Below, in pieces: positions 49,871 to 60,640 of a DNA stretch of 64,000 nt (its first letter is position 1; each line of letters opens with the position of its first letter). Position numbers and translations under genes: made by a program. The stretch covers positions 3,782,001 to 3,846,000 of the forward strand of contig JAKCOZ010000039.1 of the NCBI GenBank assembly GCA_022605955.1. Direction: 5' to 3'. The DNA is from Rallus limicola. Taxonomy: Eukaryota; Chordata; Aves; Gruiformes; Rallidae. Under the pieces are notes generated by a model. The model did no database searches. It had not been told where the DNA came from and saw only the letters and a list, made by a program, of their open reading frames with translations.

Positions 49871-52800
49871 CTTTCCATGGGCAGGCATGTCCCAGTGTCA
49901 GAGCCTGAGGCTGCAAAGGGAACTTGGGGGGCTTACACACACAGGGGGTCAGAGGAACAGGCACAAACAGCCCCCAGCTGCATCCCCTCCCCCCTAAAAA
50001 TATGTGTGATAGAATTATACATGATAGAACATATATTATAGGTATATATCTATGTTATATGCATGTATATATACTTACAGTTTATTTTTATACCTACAAA
50101 TACAAAATAAGAAAGCAAAGATGGCCAAAGAGCAGGCCTGGATGGCGAGAAAAAAGCACAGCAAAACCCCCACCCACCAGAAAGGAAAGGTAGCCCAGCA
50201 CTGGTGAAGGTGATGCCTGGGGGTGCAGGGGATAGTGGAGTGTTAGTAGGGCTCTCAGAGATGGGGGGACACCTCAGGTATGTTCCCCTGGGGCAAGCAG
50301 GACTTATTTTTCCCTGGCATCCTCTTCAAATGGGTGGAAAAAACCCTGCCTGCTTGTTGCAAAGCGTGCATCTGCCCAAGTGAAACCAGTAGAGGAAGCA
50401 TCAGACCCCACCCTGCCGAAAAAAAACCCCACATCTGAGCATGTGTGTATATCTCTATATGCAGATGGCTCAGGGGAGTGGTGGCTTTGTGGCCAAAAGG
50501 TGCCAAAATCTCCCCTTCACTGTGCCTGGGCTCTGACTCTGGCACCGCTCGGCTGGCAACACATCCATCCAGCCACTGGTGCTGCCCACCAGTGTTTGGG
50601 CTGCTTAAGCTGACAACAAAAAAGGACTTTTCATTTCAGTCTAGCCTGCCTTTATTTAAACCTTATTTGCAGCTCCTCCTCAGCCCAAATCCACCAACAA
50701 AAGGAGACAGGGAAAAGCAAAGCACGGGTGTACTCCTTTCCCTTCCCTCCATCAAGAGGTGCAGGTTTCCTGGAGGGGAAGGGGGAAATTTGCAAGGGCT
50801 GGTGTCCCGAAGGGAGAGGAGGGATCCCCATCACCAGGATTTTTGGGTGGCTGGGAGTGGAGTGACCCACTCTGCCTTGGCAGTGGGACTCCTCTTCAGC
50901 GGCACGCAGCCACGATCCAGCTTTACTGCTGAATCACCCTGGTGTCTCTGAGGATGAACTTTAAAATAAAACGTTGCAGCTCTTGTTGCCCTCCAGTCCT
51001 TGGGAAAATATAGCAGGTTTGCCTTTCCCCCAAGACAAAACCATGCGACTCCAAGCCAGCTACTACGAGCTGATTTAAAGACACCGTGTTTCCACAGCCC
51101 AGTGCCCTTCTGGTAACAAGTGAGGGTTTGGTCGGGTTGCTGGGGGTTTTGCCTGTGTTTCCTTGAACTCAAGTCAATCTGTTTTTCTCTTTTGCTCCCA
51201 GCACTGGTTGATGTGCGAGGCAGTGTGCTTGTGGTGCCCGTGACCCAGCAGCGGGAGTTACCGCTGACGGCAGAAATTGCCCAGGACTCCCAGTCGCTGC
51301 CCCGGTGCCGCCTCTGCCCAGGTGTCACCCCTCAGCTCAAGGGGATGCTCTCGCTGAGTGCCACTGAGCCAGATAAACAGCATCTTCCACTTTCTGCCCC
51401 AAAATTGTATTTGAAGCTCAGTCCCAGCAATGGACCTGTGCTAGGACCAGCCTTGTGGAGATGGGAACCCAGCATGGGGGGAGAAGAAGGGCAGGATGCC
51501 AGAAGGCACCAACGGCGCCGAAATTAAAAATGGAAAGGAAAAGGGGAAAAAAAAAAAAAGAAAGAAAAAAGGAAGTCACAGTAGAAATTCAGTTACTCTT
51601 CAGAGCTGGGGGGAGGGAGGAAGGAGTCAGTCTGTTGATACACAGCCTTTACTCCGCTGCTGTTCCACTCTACCCACTGAACGAGGCTAATTAGTCATTA
51701 TCAGTGTATGCCAGCTGTTTTTTCAGTGCTGGTAACATCTGCATTTAGAGAACATCTGGGTTTGGTGGTTTTTTTCTTGTGAAGTTATAATTGCTGTAGT
51801 TAACATATCGGTATTTAATTCTTCTTTAAAAAAAAAAAAAATAATAACAATAAATTTTAACCTGTTCTGTGAGTGCCACACACAAAAATGAAACTCGGCC
51901 ACCCAAAATGACTGGAAATTAATGAACATCTTTCCATGTTCTTCCCCAGCTCCAGAGCCCTGCCTCATGCTGCTCCACTGTACCGACTTGAAATAAGCTG
52001 CATTGAAGTTGCAACATCTTTGCCCATGGCACAGAAGGATGTTCCTGGAAGAGGCTGAAAAGCATCTATTTTAATGGGAATTGGAAGGTGGTGTTAACAA
52101 TTTAGCTGGGCGTCGGGAGGAGGTGCCTGTATCAATAGTTATTGCAGCATCTCAACAAGAGAAAAAGTAGAAGAAGAAACCTCCTGGGAGAGGAATGACG
52201 CTGGGCTGTTGAAGCTCTCAGATCTCAGAGCATCCTCTATTTTTGTTTACAGCTCCTCTGTATCTAAATACTGTTTTCCAATTACTGCATTGTTAGGGGG
52301 TTGTTGGTTTTTTTTTTCAGTTGTGCTCCTTATCCTTTCTTTGAAACAGCGTGACCGTAGGGTAAACTGTTTTTGAGGAGCGTTTGCTGTTTGAGGTTAG
52401 AAGCTGAAACCACAGAGTTCCTTATCTTGTCTTTCTGTGACTGTTTTAACATGAGTGAGCAGGGCAAAAGAGAAACACACTAACAACTGAAATCTTCTTT
52501 TTCTCCTCTCCCCACCCATATTTTTGAAGCCACAGGAGAAGAAGTCCCCTGTAGCACCCAACTACTGGCTCTCCTTGGTTTTGTCATCCACAGACCAGGT
52601 ATGAACATGCTTCTGAAGGGTGGGCAGGGTGGGCAAGGAAGGGGCTGAGCTGGAAGGTTGGAAGCAGTCAGCAGCCTGGCATGGTCCCCCCCTGGGGAAC
52701 CTATCTTTGTAGCTTAGGAAAAAGGTCTAGAAAATGGAAAAAAAAAATAATTTGCTACCTTTCCTCCCCAAACTTTCAGCATTCATTATTTAACAGCTGC

Positions 52801-54086
52801 TAAGTCTTTCTAGGAAATTCATCTGGACGTGGAAGTCTTGCTCGGTACCTGGGGCGCGGGGCAGTGCGGAGGTGCTGGTTGGGGTCTCTTCTCATGGGCT
52901 GCAGGTTGGCATCTGGTGTGGGAGGTTCGTGACAGCCAGTGCTGCCCTCTGAAACAGCTCTAGTAACCCCCAAGAAAAGACCTTAGGATGAGCCCACATT
53001 ACAAAATCAGCTCTTGTGGTTTGCTTTCAGGTTACAGGTTTATTAGAGACTTCTCTCCAGGATGAACTGGGCCACCTTCCTGAGGAGAAGCTCCTGGGGA
53101 GCTGTGGGTGTCTGGTCTCTTTGCTGCCCACACTCTCTTGGCACCTTGAGGCCTTTTAAACCCGCTCAAGCTCTCACTAGCCTTGAAGTGATCTTCGAAG
53201 GCATTTGTTTTGACACACTTCAGTGGTTACGCTGCATACATCCCAACGTGAGGATTTTATACCAGCGCGAGCATGTTGGTACCCATCATTTGCAAGGCAT
53301 CCTGCTTGCAGCCTCCCAGAACTGCATGAGATCAACAAAGTCTGGCCAGCTTGGGGTTTGGTACTTAGTCCTGATCTTTAGCAGCACCCATACTCGGGCT
53401 TCTGTGACTTTTTGACTCTGTGACCTTTAAGAGGGAAAAGATTAAAAAAAAAAAAGCAGGAAAAAACAGCTTCTTGGACATATCTGATATGTTATCATTA
53501 TGTCTGAACAGTTGCTCCTTGCTGTGACATGGTACCCAGCCATTCCAAGCATCCTCGGGCAGACAGCACACATGCTGCCTCCTGTGCTCCCTCCCCACAC
53601 ATTCCTGTCAGCCCCGAAGGAACAAATAGCACAAAATCTGCCCCACAGCACCAGAAAGGAAGAGGAGGAAGAGGGGAAAGAGAAGGAGGCAGTGAGCAGG
53701 GCAGCTGAAGCACGTGGTGACCGTGAGCAGGTCAGCTCAGTAGGTACCCTCGTCTCCTGAAGGTCACTGCTGGAACTGGGAGATGACACGATTTTTAGGG
53801 GTAACTGATCACCTTGGTCGACTGATTGATTCCTGAGGGAATGAGGGAACATTCGTAGGGCTGAAACCCAGGCAGCGCTTATTATTTGCATTCAGCTGAG
53901 AGAATTGCATGGGAATTTCACCAGAGAAGTAGTTTCCTCACCTGGAGACCCATCTTGAAAACATGAGGCAGATGATGACCTGAGTTTAGTGCCAGCTCTC
54001 AGAAACTCTGACTTTGATCGTGAATAAGAGAGCTGCTGGGGGCTGCACGTAACCAAATGCTTCCATTTGGAAGGGGGGGACACAAT

Positions 54087-55195
54087 GACACACAGACAGA
54101 CACGCTGCAGGGGTGGCTTCTGTGAGAAGCTGCCAGAAGCTTCCCTGCATCTGACAGAGCCAATACCAGCCAGCTCAAGGATGGACCCAATGCTGAGAAA
54201 GGCCAAGCCAATCAGCAATAGTCATAGCACCTCTGTGATAACATATTTAAGAAGGAAATACCCCAAGCAGAAGCTTTTTGCTGCCAGAGAAAGGAGTGCG
54301 AAGGTGTAAGAAACTTTGCAGACACCCAGGTCTTCACCCAGTGAAGAAGAGCAGGGGAGCAGGAGGTGTTCCAGGTGCTGAAGGAGAAATTCCCCCGCAG
54401 CCTGTGGAGAAGAACATGGAGGAGCAGGCTGTCCCTCTTCAGGGATGAAGATGGGGAGCAGAGATTCCACCTGCAGCCCGTGGAGGACCCCACATTAGAG
54501 CAGGTGGAGACACCTGAAGGTCACTGAGACCCCATGGGAAGCCCGCTCTGGAGCAAGCTCCTGGCAGGACCTGCAGCCTATAGAGAGAGGAGTCCACACT
54601 GGAGTAGGTTCGCTGGGTGGAACTGTGACCCTGTGGAAGACCCATGCTGGAGCAGTCTGGTCCTGAAGTTTGGTACCCCATGGAAGCCACACTGGGGGAG
54701 CTGGTGAAGAACTACAACCCATGGAAAGGACTCACATCGGAGAAGTTCATGGAGTACTGTCTCCTGTGAGAAGGACCCCATGCTGGAGAAGCAGAAGAGT
54801 GTGAGGAGTCCTGCCTCTGAGGAGGAAGGAGCAGCAGAGACAACTTGTGATGAACTGACCCCAACCCCCATTCCCTGGCCCCCTGTGTCATTCAGGAGCA
54901 GGAGGCAGAGAATTCAGGAATAACATTAAGTCTGGGAAGAAGGAAAGGGAAGGGGAAGGTGTTTTAAGATGTGGTTTTATTTTTCATTATCTTACTCTGT
55001 TTTGATTGGGTAATAAATTAGATACATTTTATTTGGTGCTGAGTCTGTGGTACTGATTGGTGAGTGATCTCTCCTTGTCCTTATCTCAACCCATAAGCCT
55101 TTCATTATATATTTTCTCCCTTGTCCAGCTGAGGACAGCAGTGATAGAGCAGCTTTGGTGGGCATCTGGTCTCTAGCCAGGGTCAGCCCACCACA
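54087..55195 (+). mobile_element. near-complete solo-type LTR of an endogenous retrovirus
   Basis: An element of about 1.1 kb starts near TGACACAC and ends in GGGTCAGCCCACCACA, giving TG...CA ends. A TATA-like ATAACATATTTAAG lies near 54238-54251 and an AATAAA polyadenylation-type signal near 55012-55018, both on the plus strand. The middle is a set of diverged repeats built around GGAG, CTGGAGCAG and ACCCCATGG words. No gag, pol or env coding sequence and no second LTR flank it, so it is probably a solo LTR left by recombination. I know this sequence type from bird genomes, but I do not assign a family name. The first ~30 bases differ from other copies here. Confidence 0.85.
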
Positions 55196-56458
55196 GTGGA
55201 GCAAAGTGTCTCTCTTCTCAGCATCCTGACATGCTAAGGATTGGCATGAAGGCATCATGTCCCACCCAGCAGCAACATAACCCAGATCTAGAGGGAGGCA
55301 TCTCCTCCCTTCTGCTGGCTATAGGAGTAGGGTGATCATCCTCACAGAAACCATTCAATATCTACAATTAAAATCCCAGATATCCCACTCAGGGTTGAAC
55401 TCAGGTTTGTAAAGTTCCCAGGAGTGAAAGTCATCCCATGGGCGCAGAGTCACAGCTGCTGAAGGTGCCCTCATCTACTTGCACAACAATGGGAGACTGA
55501 CACACATTTCCATCAACTGGAGATGGGTGAGGAACCCAGTGACCTCTCTGCTTCCATACTTCTCTTTACTAATTCATCTGTTGCATGAAGGGATTGACAG
55601 GCCTTGCTGCATGTTCTGAACCACAGGTTGAGACCACCCTTCCCCCAGGTGCTTGCAGAAGGTGCAGCACATTCGGGTGCTGCAGGAGGCCAACTAAGCA
55701 GCCAGTGCTCACTCTTCTCATAGCTTCTCCCCACTTTGCCCTAGGTGTTTTGGGGGCAGAGCTGGTGTTCCTGCCTTGCCAGTCCTCAGGGGACATTTCC
55801 CCATCCAGCACCATCCACGTCTCCAGTGCACGTCTCTCAGAGCATCCAAAATCCAGTGCTGGACATAGGCCCATGTGATGGCGTAAATATAGCCCTCCAG
55901 CCTCACTGGAGGCTGAGAGCATCCCTCCATGTGCCCTCCTTGCCTTGGCCCATCCTGCTTCCTTTCTCTGCTTTGTTTCCTGAGACAGATTTACTGTGCT
56001 TGGTCTGTGGAAAGCAGCTGGAAGGGTTTCATGCCTATGTTCTCCTTTTTTACCCCCTCAGCAGGCTTGGAACTATTAAAACCTCCCTTTCTTTTTCTTT
56101 TCTTTTTTTGCCCTTCTGTTCAGTGCAGCTTCCTACAATGTCAGCTTTTTGGCTGATGCAAGGCTTGAAATATGTCTTTGCTCTTCCCTGGTGCTTCTTC
56201 CTGCAGAAACCCTTCATGCACCACAGGCTTGCTTTCCACAAACACATGGACACATGCTACGACATGGTACAAAACTGCTGCCTTTTTCAGTGGAAGGGCT
56301 CCCACTGCCTCCAAATTACCCCCTTAACCTCCCAAAGGTTGTGAGGGCATCAGCTGCTTCACCCCACAGATGCAGACAAACAAGGGAAGAAGTCCAGGGT
56401 GCTGCACCTACAGGACCTATGCAGCTTCTCACCCTCCCATGAGGTTTTTCCAAGAAAA
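55196..56458. other. unique non-coding spacer between two LTR copies
   Basis: No gene or repeat is recognised in about 1.25 kb. A plus-strand frame of 199 codons (55745-56344) overlaps opposite-strand frames and shows no domain. A pyrimidine-rich run lies at 56088-56115. Confidence 0.5.
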
Positions 56459-56931
56459 GGCTTCCCACGGGGTCACAGCATCCTTCAGGTGTCTCCAGCT
56501 GCTCTGGCATGGGGTCCTCCATGGGCTGCAGGTGGGATCTCTGCTCCCTGTCATCATCCATGGGCTGCAGGGAGACACCCACTTCACCATGGGTTTCTCC
56601 ATGGGCTGCAGGGGAATCTCTTTCTCTCCGGCACCTGGGGTGCCTCCTCCCCGCTTCCCTGGCCTTGGTGCCTGCACAGTTTCTTACATGTTCTCACCCC
56701 TTTCTCTTGTGGCAAAAAGCAGCTGCCTGTGGGCTTTTTTCTCCTAAATGTGATTCCCAGAGGCACTGTGACCATTCCTGATGGGCTCGGCCTTGGTCAG
56801 CAACAACTCTGGCCTTGAGCTGGCTGGTGTTTGCTCTGTGGGGCCTGCAGAGAGCTTCTGGCTGCTTCTTGCAGCAGCCACCCCAGCAGTCCCTCTTCTC
56901 CACCAGAACCCAGCCACACAAAACTAAGACA
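56459..56931 (-). mobile_element. inverted partial copy of the same LTR (5' part)
   Basis: About 470 bases in reverse match roughly the first 460 bases of the LTR at 54087. Shared words are CTTCCCACGGGGTCACAG, TTCAGGTGTCTCCA, GGGGTCCTCCATGGGCTGCAG, GGGCTCGGCCTTGGTCAGC and the TGTCTTAGTTTTG start at 56931. The rest of the LTR is missing. In place of the GATAGAGCCAATACC segment it has GGCCCCACAGAGCAAACACC, a variant also found in the copy at 63853, so there are at least two subfamilies here. Confidence 0.88.
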
Positions 56932-57407
56932 CTCATGTTCTTTGGGAACTCGTGAGGCTTTTACCAACCCACCTATCAGGTAGGAGCTGCAACATAAAAG
57001 GACATTTTTGGGGTTTAATTGATTTTAACTGTATCAGTGAGCTGGTCCGCTGATTTCTCTCCAATCTCCCCAGGGTGCATTTGTGTGATGACTACGCATG
57101 TGATTGGTTTTGACCACTTCATGCTGTGTGTATAACATCATACAATTCTGTTTGATGCTGGAACTTTTAAAATTATTATTACTGTCATTACAAATGAATG
57201 CTTAGGTACCATGGTGTGCACCCAGTGCCCAGCAAACCCAGCCTGGACAAAAGAAAATGGCAAAGGAAAGACCACCCCCCACCAAAAAAAAAAAAAAGGA
57301 TATTAATCTCTAGGAATGCCCTCTCCTACTTTTGATTCACTTTTTCTCTGAATTGGTTGGGTTTTTTTGTTTCACATCATTTCATGGCATTTCATTAGTG
57401 CTGCAGA

Positions 57408-57429
57408 TTATATATATATATATATATAA
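57408..57429. repeat. (TA)n microsatellite
   Basis: About eleven TA units. It lies some 90 bases from the inverted repeat. Confidence 0.9.
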
Positions 57430-57516
57430 AAGTAAGATATTCTTATAATTCTGTTTCATTTTAAAACTATTAAAACCATCTGCAACTTAGTAAACACTAA
57501 CATATTTTCTTTTCTA

Positions 57517-57596
57517 GATCAAAGTGTCTCCTGTCTGTGTTGTAATGGAAGTTTGACATTATTTTTTTTACAAGACAGGCAGGAGACACTTTGATC
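57517..57596. other. 28-bp inverted repeat, microRNA-precursor-like hairpin
   Basis: The left arm (57517-57544, starting GATCAAAGTGTCTCC) and right arm (57569-57596, ending GGAGACACTTTGATC) pair over 28 positions: 26 Watson-Crick pairs, one T-G wobble and one G-G mismatch, with the outer 22 positions unbroken apart from the wobble. The loop is 24 bases and T-rich. Weaker pairing adds about four pairs below the base, giving a stem near 33 bp. Length, loop and near-perfect duplex fit a microRNA precursor, but I recognise no known microRNA seed. A small inverted-repeat element is the main alternative. The strand cannot be told. Confidence 0.85.
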
Positions 57597-58567
57597 AGGA
57601 GCCAAACTCTTTCACTACAACAAACAGGCAACACTCTGAGCTAGAAATGATAAGATGTTATTATACGCCGCGATGATTTAACGACATGTCAGCCGTAATG
57701 TTAAAAAACAACCCTACAGAACTTACAACATTCAAAATACCGCTGTGAAACTCCAGATTTTTAAAAAATGAACAATTTACGAATTGAAAGCATTCCTTTT
57801 ACCTTTTTCTCTACAGAACTGTGACCTTTGGTAGCTTTTTTTTTTTAATATTATTTGCAATCTTTTTTTTTTTTATTTCAACAAATCGGTGTATCCTGTC
57901 AAAAACGCTCCACTGAAAAAATTCTGACAGAGGCAACTTACTTGAAAGCCTGGTTTTTTTATATATACAAAAGATTATTGTCCCTGTCAGAGAACAAAAG
58001 AATCACCTGCTGGCTTTTTTTTTATTGTCATTCCTAAATAAATTAAGTGCTCGAGGATGATTTCACCCACGTTTCTCAAACACACCGCTCCCCACTGCTC
58101 CCACCAGCCCCCCGTACACACGTTTGCCTTTTATCCCAGGATGCAGAACGCCTCCACAGAGAGCTCACAGCTTTCCAATAACACAAATACTGCAGCTACA
58201 CACGGGGGGTGATGGGGTGGGGAATCCACATTGTCATTTCTCTCTTAATTTGCATGCTGAAGAGAAGAAGGGCTCTTCCATCGTCATCTACGCCAAGCAC
58301 CTGGGCACTGATGAGGGGCTGGGCATGAGTGGGCAGCCCTGGACCATGGGAGCTGCAAGTGGAGCAGGTGAAGGCAACCAGCACTTCTTCATCCACTTAA
58401 AACTAGATCTACTCCTGCTTTGTTGAGAAGAGCCATTCTAGCTTTCCAAGTGGACAACCAAAGCCAACAGAGGATTAGGTATCTCCAATGGCATGGCAGC
58501 TGGAGCAGATGTCCATGGGCCAGAATACTAGTAGCAGAAGGACAGGAGAATGCACAAGGGGTGGGGG

Positions 58568-58587
58568 GTGTGTGTGTGTGTGTGTGT
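58568..58587. repeat. (GT)10 microsatellite
   Basis: Ten GT units directly follow a G-run (58562-58568). It is probably polymorphic. Confidence 0.92.
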
Positions 58588-58737
58588 CTGTCTCACCAGT
58601 AGGGAAGGATGGGCACTGTTCCTTAAAAACTTGCAATTTACATTACCCTAAAAGAAGTAAGAAACTTCAAGGGCCCAAAATTTAGTTCACTACAATGATT
58701 ATAAAGGAATAAAAGATGTCTCTCTTGTAGAAACCAG

Positions 58738-58968
58738 ACTGAAGTTGCACCAAAGAAAATTCTGATTGCATATTAGGGGGGAAAACCCACAAAAAGTAGA
58801 AGAGGTTGATCAGAAGGGATGTGGGATCTTTGTTCCTGGAGGTTTCCAAACTTCAGCTGGACACAGCCCCTGGTGACTGCTGTAATGCCAAAATTAGCCC
58901 TGCTTTAAGTGTGGGGTTGGATTAGACAATCACCACAGGTCCCTTAAAGTTTCGGTCACTCTACTTCC
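58738..58968 (+). mobile_element. old diverged CR1 LINE 3' fragment
   Basis: Sense-strand CR1, more diverged than the others here. It has ACTGAAGTTGCACCAAAG and GATTGCATATTAGG (tail of ORF2), then CAGCTGGACACAGCCC, TTAGCCCTGCTTTAAG, GGTTGGATTAGACAATC and a corrupted GGTCCCTTAAAG end. The octamer tail is no longer recognisable. It looks like an older CR1 subfamily. Confidence 0.75.
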
Positions 58969-59085
58969 ATGTGGTAACATCTCTACAATCATATGGGCTG
59001 AATCCCAGCTCAGGAAATAATGAGTCTCAGGTTTGCCTGGACCTGGTCTCACATCCTTGCCCACAGCTTCAATGATTGCTACAAC

Positions 59086-59478
59086 ATAGATCAGAGAATG
59101 TGTTAGGTTGAAAGGGACCTTTAAAGGTCATCTAGTCCAACCCCCCTGCAGTAAGCAGGGACATCTTCACTAGATCAGGTTGCTCAGAGCCCCATCAAGC
59201 CTGATCTTGAATATCTCCAGGGATGGGGCCTCCATCACATCTCTGGGCAACCTGTTCCAGTAATCTACCACCCTCATGGTGAAGACTTTTTTCCTAATAT
59301 CCAACTTAATTCTATCTTTTTCTAATTTAAAACCATTGCCCCTTGTCCTACTGCTACATGTCCTTGTGAACAGTTCTTCTCCAGCTTTCTTATAAGGACC
59401 TTTCAGGTTTTGGAAGGCAGTTATAAGGTCTCTCCAGAGCCTTCTCCACCTCAACTCTCTCAGACTATCTTCATAGAT
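59086..59478 (-). mobile_element. CR1 LINE 3' fragment
   Basis: About 390 bases of CR1 in reverse: octamer remnant, GGTTGAAAGGGACC, CTGCAGTAAGCAGGG, CAACCTGTTCCAG, then the ORF2 C-terminal coding region. The minus frame 59170-59535 is open and shows the conserved SRTRGNGFKL and YWNRLPRDVMEAPSLE tail motifs. It is truncated upstream of the RT domain. Confidence 0.95.
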
Positions 59479-60640
59479 CACCATCTCTTGCTCCCAGGAT
59501 GTAGCACTGGAGCAACAGCACTCAACCTTTTCCAAGAGAAAGTCCTTGGCTTCCCAGATAATTTCATTTCAAAACATACATTTGAACCAGCCTGGAGTTG
59601 AAGGACTTGCATCACGCCGCCCGAGGTCAGGAGGAGACCCCAGACGGCACCAGTCTGCGGGTGTTTCAGCACTGGGAGGTGTTTGTAGCAGCAGAGCTAC
59701 ATGCTGGTGCAGCACCAACACGCGGAGCACGTCCGAGCGCAGCCCAGGCCACCGCACACCGGGATTTGGTGTCAGTATGCACAGTACAAACAGACACCAA
59801 GCGTGGGTCACTTCATGTTTAGGTCTGCTTTCCTCCCCTGGTGCTTCGGGTCGGTGGGTGTCACTGTCCCAGGAATGACTTCCCAGCACCAGCGGAGCAA
59901 AGGCTGCTCAAGGAACAGTTGAACCTCAAGCTTATCCTCTCCTCTATGACAGGCAGGCTGCTTAGGAACTGAAGGCATAGGACTGTGTACATGTGTCGTT
60001 TCAACCCAGCAGTGAGTATTTTAACACGCAATAAGTCTTTATGGAAAGAAAAAGGTCAGAAATCCAGAGCCTGGGTGGCTCAAGAGGGTCGCTGGGCATC
60101 GCAGGATACAGACAAGAGCAAGTGTCAGGAATTTCGTTCCCTAGGGCTCGCCCAAAATTCACAGCTTTCCTGCTTTTCTTCCTGAAAGGCTGCATCAGGG
60201 TGCACAAGGTAAAGCTGTTTTGGGATTTTTTTTCCTGAAAAAATGAGAGTTTGGTATTGTCTGAACTATGAGAAGAGGACCTGCTTTCCACAGGTTGTGT
60301 GCTGTTTATTATTACTGGTGGTCTGTTCACACCTCCTCCCCTTTCTCACCCTCCCCAGGCAAAAATCAAAGTCTTTCCTACAGCCTGTGATGCTTTGTAG
60401 CCCACAGGGTATCCAATTAGCTTGTGCCACTTCTCCATGCTGGATGACCCCAGCCGACTGCACAGCCCAGCATGCGTAGGGCTTCCCAGGAATTGACAAC
60501 CACAACTCCCAAAGAGCTCATCTTTTCCCAAATTGAAATATTATGGATCTGTGGCCTAAATGCAACAGTTGTTTGCCAATAGGTCAGAAACCTCCAAAAA
60601 AATCTGCCCTCTGGCACAGCAGTAAGACCACCTGGTGTCC
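59479..60640. other. unique non-coding DNA
   Basis: No gene is recognised. The piece 59610-59775 keeps many CpG sites (for example CACGCCGCCCGAGG and ACACGCGGAGCACG) compared with its flanks and has open frames on both strands; it could be a small regulatory or exonic island. The remainder is ordinary unique sequence. Confidence 0.5.

Larger units (their letters stand above)
48612..54086. other. unique DNA with tandem arrays and exon-like spots
   Basis: No identifiable gene. Contents are a 28-bp tandem duplication (48673-48728), a G-rich degenerate array (49430-49870), an AT-rich patch (50005-50105), purine runs (51535-51575), a homeobox-type CTAATTAG palindrome at 51687-51694, and A-runs at 51829-51841 and 53445-53456. 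Two stretches with acceptor- and donor-like edges, 51202-51321 and 52530-52598, are discussed as possible exons, unproven. Confidence 0.5.
56932..58737. other. unique AT-rich DNA with a strong hairpin
   Basis: No gene is recognised. It holds a (TA)n run at 57408-57429, the 80-base inverted repeat at 57517-57596, a CpG-retaining unique block at 57640-57760, T-runs at 57836-57846 and 57864-57876, and a (GT)10 run at 58568-58587. The plus frame around 58255-58400 is open with many C/G-ending codons, discussed as a possible exon. Confidence 0.5.
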
